Of a stretch of 64,000 nt of DNA, positions 16,311-24,529 are shown piece by piece. Source of the stretch: Nocardioides soli (GTDB lineage: Bacteria; Actinomycetota; Actinomycetes; Propionibacteriales; Nocardioidaceae). Location of the stretch: NCBI RefSeq assembly GCF_014191495.1, contig NZ_JACHWR010000004.1:124001-188000 (forward strand). The letters are read 5' to 3'. The notes under the pieces were generated by a model. That model worked only from the letters and a program-made list of their open reading frames with translations, ran no database searches and was not told where the DNA came from. The translations under genes and the position numbers were made by a program. Each line of letters begins with the position of its first letter. The stretch's first letter is position 1.

Positions 16311-17065
16311 TGGCGCGCTTGGAGGGCAAGGTCGCGATCGTCACCGGCGGCGCGCAGGGCCAGGGCGCCGCGATCGCGCGGGCGTTCGTGGCCGAGGGCG
16401 CCGAGGTCGTCATCGCCGACGTCGCCAAGGAGGCCGGGCAGGCGCTGGCCGACGAGCTGGGCGAGCTGGCCCACTTCGCCGAACACGACGTCAGCGACCA
16501 GGCGTCGTGGGAGCGGGTCGTCGACGACATCGGCGTGCGCTTCGGCCCGGTCAGCGTGCTCGCCAACAACGCCGGCATCCTGCGCTTCGGCGACATCGAG
16601 CGGATGCCCGCCGAGGAGGTCGAGCTGCTCTGGCGGGTCAACCAGCTGGGCTGCTTCCTCGGCATGCAGACGGTCAGCCGGGTGATGTGCCGCGAGGGCC
16701 GCGGCTCGATCATCAACGCCTCCTCGGTCGAGGGCCTGGCCGGCATGGCCGGCTGCACGGCGTACGCCGCGACCAAGTGGGCGATCCGGGGCATGACCAA
16801 GTGCGCCGCGATGGAGCTCGGCCCGAAGGGGGTCCGGGTCAACTCCGTGCACCCCGGCATGATCGACACGCCGATGACCCGCGTGCACGGGGGCGACGTC
16901 GCGATGGAGTTCGGTGCCTCGAAGGTGCCGCTGCGCCGGGTCGGGTACCCCGAGGACATCGCACCGCTCTACGTCTACCTCGCGAGCGACGAGTCGGCGT
17001 ACGTCAACGGTGCCGAGATCTCCATCGACGGCGGCGTCACGGCGACCCACGCCTTCGGTGGCTGA
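16310..17065 (+). CDS. SDR family oxidoreductase, 3alpha/20beta-hydroxysteroid dehydrogenase-like
   Basis: A 251-residue classical SDR. TGGAQGQG (residues 12-19) is the nucleotide motif, followed by NNAGIL, the catalytic Ser in NASSVEG and the YAATK catalytic pair. VHPGMIDTPM is the usual post-active-site loop. The family resemblance to 3alpha(20beta)-hydroxysteroid dehydrogenase (FabG3 group) comes from the overall pattern and from the operon. The substrate is not certain. It overlaps the previous gene by one base (TGATG). Confidence 0.78.
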   Translation: MARLEGKVAIVTGGAQGQGAAIARAFVAEGAEVVIADVAKEAGQALADELGELAHFAEHDVSDQASWERVVDDIGVRFGPVSVLANNAGILRFGDIERMPAEEVELLWRVNQLGCFLGMQTVSRVMCREGRGSIINASSVEGLAGMAGCTAYAATKWAIRGMTKCAAMELGPKGVRVNSVHPGMIDTPMTRVHGGDVAMEFGASKVPLRRVGYPEDIAPLYVYLASDESAYVNGAEISIDGGVTATHAFGG

Positions 17066-17069
17066 CCAC

Positions 17070-17567
17070 ATGGCCAACCAGCGCGCCCAGGTCGTGATGA
17101 GCCACGACGAGCAGGTCGAGTTCCTGCACCAGCAGCGGTCCTCGACCCTGGGCACCTTCGGCCCGCAGGGGCAGATCCACCTGGTCGGCATGTGGTACGC
17201 CGTGATGGACGACCACATCTGGTTCGAGACCAAGCGGAAGGCGCAGAAGACGCTCAACCTGCGCCGCGACCCGCGCTGCTCGTTCCTCGTCGAGGCCGGG
17301 CACACCTACGACCAGCTCCGCGGCGTCGCGATCGAGGGGCGCGGCGTGGTGATCGAGGACGAGGCCGTCGTCTGGGAGGTCTGCGTCAACATCTTCGAGC
17401 GCTACCACGGCCCCTACTCCGAGGAGATGCGGCCGTTCGTGGAGTTCATGGCCCACAACCGCGCCGCGATCCGCCTCGACCCCGACCGGGTGCGGTCGTG
17501 GGACCACCGCAAGCTCGGCCTCCCCGCCATGGACCTGGGTGGCACCACGGGGGCGTACGTTGGGTAG
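17070..17567 (+). CDS. Pyridoxamine 5'-phosphate oxidase-fold (F420/FMN-binding split barrel) protein
   Basis: A 165-residue split-barrel protein. STLGTFGPQGQIHLVGMWY, then KRKAQKTLNLRRDPR, is typical of actinobacterial PPOX-class proteins that bind F420 or flavin (FDOR-B-like). As the last gene of a KstR-preceded operon it may be a reductase for steroid-derived enones, but nothing in the sequence identifies the substrate. ATG at 17070 is four bases after the SDR stop codon. A GTG at 17058 overlapping that gene is an alternative start. Confidence 0.75.
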   Translation: MANQRAQVVMSHDEQVEFLHQQRSSTLGTFGPQGQIHLVGMWYAVMDDHIWFETKRKAQKTLNLRRDPRCSFLVEAGHTYDQLRGVAIEGRGVVIEDEAVVWEVCVNIFERYHGPYSEEMRPFVEFMAHNRAAIRLDPDRVRSWDHRKLGLPAMDLGGTTGAYVG

Positions 17568-17600
17568 CCGGCCGGGGTCCGGAGCCGTCGGGACCGTGGG

Positions 17601-17725
17601 GCGGTGAGCCAGCAACCCTTTCGCCGCGACAGTCGGTTGCCTGCTCACCGCCGGGTGCGGGTGAGCTCCGCTGGCGGTGAGCCAGCAACCTCTCCCACGT
17701 CGCAGCTGGTTGCCTGCTCACCGCC
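17601..17725. repeat. Two copies of palindromic repeat family B
   Basis: Arms GCGGTGAGCCAGCAACC and GGTTGCCTGCTCACCGC occur at 17601-17617/17635-17651 and again at 17674-17690/17708-17724. Each copy is a hairpin of 17-18 bp arms with a 17-bp centre. They occupy the gap between two convergent genes and may act as a transcription barrier. Confidence 0.88.
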
Positions 17726-17742
17726 GACCCGCCGACCCGCCG

Positions 17743-19935
17743 TCAGTCGCTGGTCAGCACCACCAGCTGCTGGGTCGCCCGGGTCATCGCGACGTAGCGG
17801 TCGACGGCGCCCTCGATGCCCGTGCCGAAGGAGTCGGGGTCGACGAGCACGACGAGGTCGAACTCCAGGCCCTTCGCCAGCTCGGGGGTCAACGAGCGCA
17901 CCCGGTCGGTGCCGGCGTAAGCCGCCTGGAACGACGGGGCGCCGATCACGCAGCCGGTGCCGTCGGGGTGCTCCGCCGCCCAGGACGCGACGATCGAGTC
18001 CAGGTCGGCGGCCGACCCGTGGACGACGGGTCGGCCGTTGCTGCGGATCGACGTCGGCACGTTCGCGTCGGGGATGGCGACCCGGATGACCGGCTCCGCC
18101 TCGGCCATCACCTCCTCGGGCGTGCGGTAGTTGATCGTCAGCGATGCGTGCCGGACCTGACCGACGCCGATGCGCTCGAGCCGCTGCTGCCACGACTCCG
18201 CGAACCCGTGCCGCGCCTGGGCGCGGTCGCCGACGATGGTGAGGCTGCGCGACGGGCAGCGAAGCAGCAGCATCTGCCACTCGGCGTCGGTCAACTCCTG
18301 CGCCTCGTCCACCACGACGTGCGCGAACGGACCCGCCAGCAGGTCCGGGTCGGCGACCGGCGCGACGCTCTCGTCGACGAGAGCGCCCTGGAGGTCCTCG
18401 ACGCGCAGCATCGACATCACCTTCATCTCGGAGTCGTCGTCGGCGATCAGGTGGTCGACGACGTGCGACATCTCCTCGGCCTGGGCGGCGAGCGCGGCCT
18501 CGCGCCGGCGGCGGCGCCGTGACGCCTCGGGGTCGCCGAGGCGCAGCCGGGCGGCGTCGAGCAGCGGCAGGTCCGACCGGGTCCAGGCATGGGGGTCGGT
18601 GCGCTGCAGGAGCCGGACCTCCTCGGCGCTCAGCCACGGCGCGCAGCGACGCAGGTACGCCGGCACCGACCACAGGTCGCCGACCAGGTCGTAGGGGTCG
18701 ACCAGGGTCCAGGCCCGATCGAAGGCGTCGACCAGCGCCCCGTTGCGCAGCAGCGCGCGCCGGAGCTGGTCCTCCGGGATGTCGGCATCGGAGTCGACCT
18801 TGTCGAGCAGGATGGCGACGAGCGCCTCCCAGATGTCGTCGCGGGCCTCGTTGTGCGGGGTGCCGGGGTCGACCGCGGCGAACGCCTCGGCCCAGTCGTC
18901 GGCGCTGAGCCACAGGTCCACCCAGGGCGTCTCGACCTCCATGCCTTCGGTTGGCGCCTCCTCGTAGAGCCGGACCGCGGGCTCGATCGCGTGCACGATG
19001 TCGGCCGTCGACTTCAGCCGGGCGACCTCCGGATCGGCCTCGTCGGGTGCGGACCCGCCCTCGGGCACAAGGTCGCGCACCGTGCAGGTCTGCACACCCT
19101 CCTCGCCGAGGCTCGGCAGCACGTCGGCGACGTACGCCAGGTAGGGCCGGTGCGGACCGACGAAGAGCACACCGCCGCGGCGCCCGCCCAGGCGCGGGTC
19201 GGCGTACAGCAGGTACGCCGCGCGGTGCAGCGCGACGACCGTCTTGCCGGTGCCCGGTCCACCGTCGACGACCAGCGCGCCGTGCGAGCTGGCGCGGATG
19301 ATCGCGTCCTGGTCGGCCTGGATCGTGCTCAGCACGTCGCGCATCCGCGGCGACCGGCTGCTGCCGAGGCTCGCGATGAACGCGGAGTCGTCGTCGAGCG
19401 CGACCTTGCCGCGCCGCGCGTCCTCCAGCGCCTCGGCGGTGAAGACCTCGTCCCAGTAGTCGGTGACCCGTCCGCCGGTCCAGCGGTAGCGGCGCCGGCT
19501 GGCCAGGCCCATCGGCTCGGCGTGGGTGGCCGCGAAGAACGGCTCCGCCGCGGGGGAGCGCCAGTCGACGAGGAGCCGCCGACCGGAGCGGTCGGTGAGG
19601 CCCAGGCGTCCGACGTAGACCGCCTCGCCGCCGGTGCCGTCGGGCTTGCCGGAGGTGACGAGGCGGCCCAGGCAGAGGTCCAGGCTGAAGCGACGCAGGG
19701 TACGCAGCCGGGCGGTCAGGCGGTGCACCTCCTGGTCGCGGTCGAGCGCCTCCTGGTAGGCGCGTCCGGGTGCCTTCCGGGTGGTGTCGAGCCGTTCGTC
19801 GAGGTCCGCGATGGAGTGCTCGAGGCTCTCCGCGATGGCGGCGAAGTGCCGCTCGTCGTCGGCGATCAGGGCCGGGTCGGCCTTGACTGCGAGATGTTCG
19901 GGCAGCGCGAACGCGCTGCTCGTCAGAGGGGTCAC
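17743..19935 (-). CDS. helR: RNA polymerase-recycling superfamily I helicase HelR (HelD-like)
   Basis: A 730-residue UvrD/Rep-like ATPase. It has an N-terminal coiled coil (residues about 25-75), Walker A GGPGTGKT at about 224-231, and the late motifs HVVVDEAQELTD, GDRAQ, the YRTPEE motif and LAKGLEFDLVVLVDP. HelD-type proteins displace stalled RNA polymerase, and actinobacterial HelR also removes rifamycin from polymerase, giving drug tolerance. The RAE-like palindrome upstream supports HelR over plain HelD. Start is GTG at 19935. The gene is monocistronic and converges on the steroid operon. Confidence 0.85.
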   Translation of the reverse strand: MTPLTSSAFALPEHLAVKADPALIADDERHFAAIAESLEHSIADLDERLDTTRKAPGRAYQEALDRDQEVHRLTARLRTLRRFSLDLCLGRLVTSGKPDGTGGEAVYVGRLGLTDRSGRRLLVDWRSPAAEPFFAATHAEPMGLASRRRYRWTGGRVTDYWDEVFTAEALEDARRGKVALDDDSAFIASLGSSRSPRMRDVLSTIQADQDAIIRASSHGALVVDGGPGTGKTVVALHRAAYLLYADPRLGGRRGGVLFVGPHRPYLAYVADVLPSLGEEGVQTCTVRDLVPEGGSAPDEADPEVARLKSTADIVHAIEPAVRLYEEAPTEGMEVETPWVDLWLSADDWAEAFAAVDPGTPHNEARDDIWEALVAILLDKVDSDADIPEDQLRRALLRNGALVDAFDRAWTLVDPYDLVGDLWSVPAYLRRCAPWLSAEEVRLLQRTDPHAWTRSDLPLLDAARLRLGDPEASRRRRRREAALAAQAEEMSHVVDHLIADDDSEMKVMSMLRVEDLQGALVDESVAPVADPDLLAGPFAHVVVDEAQELTDAEWQMLLLRCPSRSLTIVGDRAQARHGFAESWQQRLERIGVGQVRHASLTINYRTPEEVMAEAEPVIRVAIPDANVPTSIRSNGRPVVHGSAADLDSIVASWAAEHPDGTGCVIGAPSFQAAYAGTDRVRSLTPELAKGLEFDLVVLVDPDSFGTGIEGAVDRYVAMTRATQQLVVLTSD

Positions 19936-19991
19936 GTGGTGTCAGCTCCCGTGGGGTGCGAGCGGCCGGAGCGGAGATTGTGCGGCACACC

Positions 19992-20014
19992 GGGGGCCTT
20001 GCCGCAAGACCCCC
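19992..20014. promoter_or_regulatory. Rifamycin-associated element-like palindrome upstream of helR
   Basis: GGGGGCCTTGCCGCAAGACCCCC, an interrupted palindrome with G-rich and C-rich ends and a central CTTGC-CGCAAG, 57 to 79 bp upstream of the helR start. It resembles the rifamycin-associated element found before rifamycin-inducible genes in actinobacteria (recalled from the literature; not aligned here). A possible -10 (TATAGC on the minus strand) lies next to it. Confidence 0.75.
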
Positions 20015-20113
20015 GGTCGGCTATACCTTGGTAGTGGCGGGAGGGCTTCGGCTCCCCGCCGGTTCTCATTTCGGGCGCAGCGCGGCTGCCGGCTCGCGGT
20101 CGGGCTCGTGGTT

Positions 20114-20181
20114 TGGATAGTCCGTCACGTTTCGGCTGTCGTTTCCGCGTGATCGGCCAGCCATTCGTGACGGACTATCCA
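20114..20181. repeat. Perfect 16-bp inverted repeat (family C) with 36-bp centre
   Basis: TGGATAGTCCGTCACG at 20114-20129 is matched exactly by CGTGACGGACTATCCA at 20166-20181. There is no coding sequence inside. It could be a non-autonomous element or a REP-like hairpin. It sits in the 479-bp gap 19936-20414 between divergent genes. That gap also holds the RAE-like site and one family A repeat, and nothing else I can recognise. Confidence 0.8.
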
Positions 20182-20276
20182 CGGACGCTCACCGGGCGGT
20201 GGTGTTCCACCGGGACGACGTACCTCCCCTCCCGGCCCCAACGAACACCAGCCCACCCCAGATGACCCGGCTCGAT

Positions 20277-20324
20277 GGTTTCGAAGCGTCTCAGGCGCCA
20301 GCGCGCCTTCGCACCTCAACCACC
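20277..20324. repeat. Palindromic repeat family A, single copy
   Basis: GGTTTCGAAGCGTCTCAGG on the left and CGCACCTCAACCACC on the right, a slightly diverged copy of the family described at 3091-3259. Confidence 0.85.
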
Positions 20325-20414
20325 GCGGCGGTGCTGCGGGTGTAACGGAATCGGGGTCGCCGACGCTTTGGGTGGTGAGACGCGCTGGACGAGACCACCC
20401 GAGGAGGCAGCACC

Positions 20415-21608
20415 ATGGCACCCATGGCCCGCACCCGTGCCTCGTCGTCCTCGTCCGCCGCCACCGTCTCCCGCGGGCTGAGGCATGCGCTCGTCGCCAT
20501 GGCGCTGGTCGCGACCTCGCTCGTCGGGCTCGGGGCTGTCGGTGTCGCGTCCGGTGCGTCGGCGGGGGCGTCGACAACCGCATCGGTCGCGGCGCCGGCC
20601 GCCACCTCGATCTCGATCCGCACGGTGCTGCCCTCGATCACGGTGGGCAGGACCGGCACCGTCGTGGGCAACCTCCGGGTCGCGGGCCTGCCCGCCGAGG
20701 GGCGCGAGGTCGCGCTCGAGGCGCGGGCGAAGGGGGAGCAGGTCTTCACCCCGATCGGTGCCGCGGTCGCGGGCGTCCGGGGCAACCTGCGCCTGGACGT
20801 GCGTCCCGAGGTGACCACCCGCTACCGGTGGAGCTACGCCGGGGCGGACGACGCCCAGCCGCGGGTCAGCGGCGTCGCGACCCTGCGGGTGCACACCGCG
20901 CAGAAGCCGGCGCGGCGGCTGCCGACCACGCTCTCGGCCCGTGCGGTCCGCGGGGTGGTGCCGGCCGGCGGTCGCAGCGTGCTCCGCGGCACGCTCCGCG
21001 CGGGCGAGACCGTGCTCGCGGGCAAGTCCGTGGTGCTGCTGTCGCGCACCGCGACGCAGCGGAGCTGGCAGTTCCGCACCGGCCACCGCACCGGACGCCA
21101 GGGCCGGGTCGCCTTCCGGGTGTGGCCGAAGGTGCGTACGACCTACCGGCTCGCGTACGCCGGCTCCGCGACCTTCCGCCCCACGACCAGCGCGATCGTC
21201 GAGGTCGACGTCCGGCCGACGGTGACGATCGTCGTCGAGCCTCCGGAGATCGAGCGGGGGGAGAGCACGCTGGTCGCGGGGACCGTCGTCCACGGCGAGA
21301 GCCCGGTCGCGGGTGCCACCGTCGCGCTGGCCGCGCGGACCCTCCAGCCCAAGACGCCGTGGACGGTCGTGAGCACCGGCACCAGCACCGCCGACGGCAC
21401 GGTCACCTTCACGGTCACCCCGGAGAGCACGACCCGCTACCGGTTGCGGGTCGCCCCGGTGGCCGGCCTCCCCGGCGGGCGCAGCCGCGCCGTCGAGGTC
21501 CACGTCCGGGCACCGGGCACCGACTACCGTCGGTCGTACGCCGGGACGGGCCCTGCCTCGCGCAGCGGAGTCAGCGCGGCTCCCATGAGAGCGGGGCCGA
21601 TCCGATGA
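20415..21608 (+). CDS. Secreted multi-domain Ig-like protein of unknown function
   Basis: A 397-residue exported protein. After a positively charged N-terminus, a hydrophobic signal segment (about 24-45) is followed by an Ala-rich region. The mature part has three related beta-rich units of about 95 residues. Each opens with a pattern like VTIVVEPPEIERGESTLVAGTV and closes with TTRYRLxVA or TTYRLAYAG, as in bacterial Ig-like surface modules. No enzymatic motif is seen. It lies just upstream of an ECF sigma factor gene whose partner carries a related unit. ATG 20415 has GAGGAGG upstream. A second ATG at 20424 is possible. Confidence 0.7.
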   Translation: MAPMARTRASSSSSAATVSRGLRHALVAMALVATSLVGLGAVGVASGASAGASTTASVAAPAATSISIRTVLPSITVGRTGTVVGNLRVAGLPAEGREVALEARAKGEQVFTPIGAAVAGVRGNLRLDVRPEVTTRYRWSYAGADDAQPRVSGVATLRVHTAQKPARRLPTTLSARAVRGVVPAGGRSVLRGTLRAGETVLAGKSVVLLSRTATQRSWQFRTGHRTGRQGRVAFRVWPKVRTTYRLAYAGSATFRPTTSAIVEVDVRPTVTIVVEPPEIERGESTLVAGTVVHGESPVAGATVALAARTLQPKTPWTVVSTGTSTADGTVTFTVTPESTTRYRLRVAPVAGLPGGRSRAVEVHVRAPGTDYRRSYAGTGPASRSGVSAAPMRAGPIR

Positions 21609-21617
21609 GGCCTCCCG

Positions 21618-22319
21618 GTGACACCCTTAGGAGCTGAGCTGGACGCGACCAACGATCGGCGCCTGCCACGTCGACCCGGGACGTCACCGTCCCGGGCCGA
21701 CGTGCGTGCGCCGGTGGTCGAGCTCGACGACTTCCGTGACCACGACGAGCCGATGACCGAGCTGGAGCTCGCGCTGGTCGCGGCCCGAGCGGGGGACGAG
21801 GCCGGGTTCGCGACCCTGTGGCGCGACCTGCATCCGCGGCTCCTCCGCTACCTGCGGGTGCGCGGCGACGAGGGCGCCGAGGACCTCGCCGCGGAGACCT
21901 GGATGCACGTGGTCAAGGGGCTGGCGGCGTTCGAGGGCGGACTGGCCGACTTCCGCGCCTGGCTGTTCACGATCGCCCGGCACCGGGCCATCGACCAGGG
22001 CCGGGCCCGTTCCCGGGGCCTGAGCGTGGTGCCGGTGGCCGACCCGGCCGAGGCCGCCGCCCGGGAGACGACGGCCCCCAGCGCCGAGGACGACGCCGCG
22101 GAGAACCAGGCCACGGCCGCCGCGCTCCGCCTGGTCGCCACGCTGCCACCCGCGCAGGCCGAGATGGTGATGCTCCGGGTGGTGGCCGGACTCGACGTCG
22201 CCCATGTCGCGAGCCTGCTGGACAAGAGACCGGGCGCCGTACGCGTGGGCGTCCACCGAGCACTGAAGACACTGTCCCGGACCGCCGGGCCCCGACCGGA
22301 AGGAGGCGAGGAGTCATGA
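21618..22319 (+). CDS. ECF sigma factor (sigma-70 family)
   Basis: Up to 233 residues. The sigma-2 region (residues about 50-120) includes LWRDLHPRLLRYLRVRG, EDLAAETWMHVVKGL and FRAWLFTIARHRAID. The sigma-4 region (about 165-220) includes LPPAQAEMVMLRVVAGLDVAHVASLL. The first 45 residues from GTG 21618 are low-complexity, and the ATG at 21753 would start exactly at the sigma-2 fold, so the true start is uncertain. Its stop overlaps the next gene by ATGA, marking a sigma/anti-sigma pair. Confidence 0.85.
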   Translation: MTPLGAELDATNDRRLPRRPGTSPSRADVRAPVVELDDFRDHDEPMTELELALVAARAGDEAGFATLWRDLHPRLLRYLRVRGDEGAEDLAAETWMHVVKGLAAFEGGLADFRAWLFTIARHRAIDQGRARSRGLSVVPVADPAEAAARETTAPSAEDDAAENQATAAALRLVATLPPAQAEMVMLRVVAGLDVAHVASLLDKRPGAVRVGVHRALKTLSRTAGPRPEGGEES

Positions 22320-23629
22320 ACGGCGACGAGCACGACGAGGCGTCGCTGGAGCGTGCACTCCGCGCCCCCGGTACGCCGTCCGAGCTGTCCGAGGAGGAGC
22401 GGTACGTCGCGATGTTCCGCGCCGCCCGGGCCACCGACGCGGCGCCGACGCCGGCGCCGGGTGGGGCGCGTCGGGCCGCGATCCGGCGCCTCGGCGCCGG
22501 CTCGACGTTGGCCGTCGTCTTCGCGGTGGCCAGTGCGGGGGTTGCCGCGGCGTACTCCAGCAGCCTGCCGGATCCCGTGCAGCGGGCCTTCCACTCGGTG
22601 CTGGCGCCGATCGGCGTCCCGCCGTCCGACTCGCAGCGTCAGGCGACCGCCCAGGAGGCCCGCACCACGCCGGAGCCGACCCCGCCGGACGCCTCGGCGG
22701 CACCGTCGCCGGCGTCGCCCACGACGTCGGCCTCCGCTGATCCGTCGACCGGGCCGTCGCCGTCGTCGTCCGAGTCGGCGTCGCCCACGACCGCGGCCGA
22801 CAGCGCGTCGCCGTCGGCCGACCCCAGCGGGTCCGCGACCCCGACCGACTCGGCGTCGCCCTCGGCGACGGACCCGGCGTCGCCCACGACCGACCCGACC
22901 GACCCGGTCCCCACCAGCCCGACCGGGGCGCCGACGACGTCGCCGAGCCCGACGACGACCCCGACCGCCCAGCCCAGTCAGCCTACGCCGACGGTCCCGC
23001 CCGTCGCGCCGCCCGCCTCGGTCAGCATCGTCTCCGCGGGCGCGGGCCAGCGGGTCGCCCCCGGCGGCACGGCGGTGGTCGCCGGTCAGGTGCGGGCCGC
23101 CGACGGCACCCCCGTGGCCAGCGTCTCGGTGGTGCTCCAGGCGCGTGGGAGCAGCGGCTGGCACCGGATCTCGGTCGCGCGCACCGCGGCCGACGGGTCG
23201 GTCTCGATGGCCACCGGCCCGCTGCAGCAGTCGACGTCGGTGCGACTGCGCGCGGGCGGCGTGGCCAGCCCGGCCTGGCGCCTCGTCCTGCAGCCGACGC
23301 TGGTCGCCTCGGCCCAGACCCAGGGCGCCGTCACCAGCCTGAGCGTCAGCGCGACCGGTGGCCGCGCCGGCGACTCCGTCGTGCTCCTGGTCCGACGCGA
23401 CGGACTGCTCGTGCAGCAGGCGCGCGGCGTGCTCGACGCGGCCGGCACCGCCCGATTCGACGTGCCGACGCCGGCGCGACTGACCAGGTACGTCGTACGC
23501 CTGCCGGCGACGCCGACCCACGCGTTCGCGCAGACCAGGCTCGCGGTGACCCCGGGCACGACGCCGTCGCCGTCACCCTCCGCGTCGCCGTCGCCCTCCG
23601 GATCGGCCTCGGCGTCACCTTCGCCCTGA
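22316..23629 (+). CDS. Membrane protein with Ser/Thr/Pro linker and Ig-like ectodomain, probable anti-sigma factor
   Basis: A 437-residue protein. The N-terminal cytosolic part (about 1-60) includes ELSEEERYVAMFRAAR, which could bind the sigma factor. A transmembrane helix lies at about 64-82. A Ser/Thr/Pro/Asp linker of about 140 residues follows. The ectodomain (about 235-410) has Ig-like units beginning VSIVSAGAGQRVAPGGTAVV, related in pattern to the secreted protein encoded at 20415. The tail is again Ser/Pro-rich. The layout suggests a sensor whose long linker crosses the cell wall. No classical zinc anti-sigma motif is present, so the anti-sigma role is inferred from the ATGA coupling. 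Confidence 0.7.
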   Translation: MNGDEHDEASLERALRAPGTPSELSEEERYVAMFRAARATDAAPTPAPGGARRAAIRRLGAGSTLAVVFAVASAGVAAAYSSSLPDPVQRAFHSVLAPIGVPPSDSQRQATAQEARTTPEPTPPDASAAPSPASPTTSASADPSTGPSPSSSESASPTTAADSASPSADPSGSATPTDSASPSATDPASPTTDPTDPVPTSPTGAPTTSPSPTTTPTAQPSQPTPTVPPVAPPASVSIVSAGAGQRVAPGGTAVVAGQVRAADGTPVASVSVVLQARGSSGWHRISVARTAADGSVSMATGPLQQSTSVRLRAGGVASPAWRLVLQPTLVASAQTQGAVTSLSVSATGGRAGDSVVLLVRRDGLLVQQARGVLDAAGTARFDVPTPARLTRYVVRLPATPTHAFAQTRLAVTPGTTPSPSPSASPSPSGSASASPSP

Positions 23630-23656
23630 GCCCACGAGGCCCTGGGGCCGGGGAGG

Positions 23657-24262
23657 TCAGTCGCGCAGCAGCAGCCTGACCGCGACCTCGATCTGCTGAC
23701 CGGTCTCGGCGGCCGACGTGCGGCCGGTGACCCAGCCGACGAGCGCGGAGAGCCACACGTCGCCGATCACCCTCGCGATCGCGACGTCCTCCTCGGTGAG
23801 CTCGTCGTGGCCCTCGGGGTACATCGCCCGGGTCAGCATCGAGGTCAGCAGCATGCCGACCTGGTGGATCTCGGTGGCCACCGAGGCGTCGGCGAACATG
23901 AACGCGCGGGTCAGCGCCTCGGTGAGCTGCGGGTCGCTCTGCATGCCGCGGGTGGTGCGCTTGAGCGCGGTGATCACCCGCTCGGCGGCGGTGTCGCCCT
24001 CGACCGGCCGCTCGCGCATCGCGGTCTCGGTGCGCTCGAACTCGCGTTGCAGGGCCGAGACCAACAGGTGGATCTTGGAGGGGAAGTAGCGGTAGAGCGT
24101 GCCCAGGGCCACGTCAGCCCGTTCGGCGACCGCGCGCATCTGGACGGCGTCGAAGCCGCCCTGGGACGCGAGCTGGATCGTGGCGTCGAGGATGCGCTTG
24201 CGCCGGTCACGCTGCGCGGCCGAGCCGAGATCTTCCACAGCCAGCGAGTTGGCGGTGCTCAC
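23657..24262 (-). CDS. kstR: TetR-family repressor of steroid catabolism KstR
   Basis: A 201-residue TetR regulator. The helix-turn-helix region is strongly KstR-like: RDRRKRILDATIQLASQGG, DAVQMRAVAERADVALG and TLYRYFPSKIHLLVSAL (residues about 17-72). The C-terminal ligand domain holds LTEALTRAFMFADASVATEI and VIGDVWLSALVGWVTGR, which parallel M. tuberculosis KstR (Rv3574). KstR represses steroid genes and is released by 3-oxo-cholestenoyl-CoA-type thioesters (known). Seven matching operators in this window support the call. A KstR-like site lies about 160 bp upstream, compatible with autoregulation. GTG start at 24262; an alternative GTG lies eight codons further in. Confidence 0.93.
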   Translation of the reverse strand: MSTANSLAVEDLGSAAQRDRRKRILDATIQLASQGGFDAVQMRAVAERADVALGTLYRYFPSKIHLLVSALQREFERTETAMRERPVEGDTAAERVITALKRTTRGMQSDPQLTEALTRAFMFADASVATEIHQVGMLLTSMLTRAMYPEGHDELTEEDVAIARVIGDVWLSALVGWVTGRTSAAETGQQIEVAVRLLLRD

Positions 24263-24422
24263 ACGGGACCCCCGTAGGTGTTGTCATGGTCGCCACCACT
24301 CGTCGGTGACGGAACTACGTGATCCACCGAGTCTAGTGACGCTCCCGGCCGTTCTCCGGCAGCGTCCCGCCGGGACCGACTCCGTGATGTCGCGACTAGG
24401 CTAACAATCCATGGTCTAAAAT

Positions 24423-24436
24423 AGGAACACGTTCCA
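24423..24436. promoter_or_regulatory. KstR-like operator between kstR and the glycosyltransferase gene
   Basis: AGGAACACGTTCCA carries the AAC-nn-GTT core; the first base of the consensus differs. TAAAAT (24417-24422) on the plus strand could be a -10 whose start point falls inside the operator. On the minus strand TATTTT would serve kstR. Confidence 0.7.
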
Positions 24437-24529
24437 CTTTGGTTGGCCCGGTGTCATCGCATCCGGCCCACGCGGAGCCCACGGAATACCCACGGAAGAC
24501 CCACGGAGTCCCAGGGAGAGAGGGTGCGG

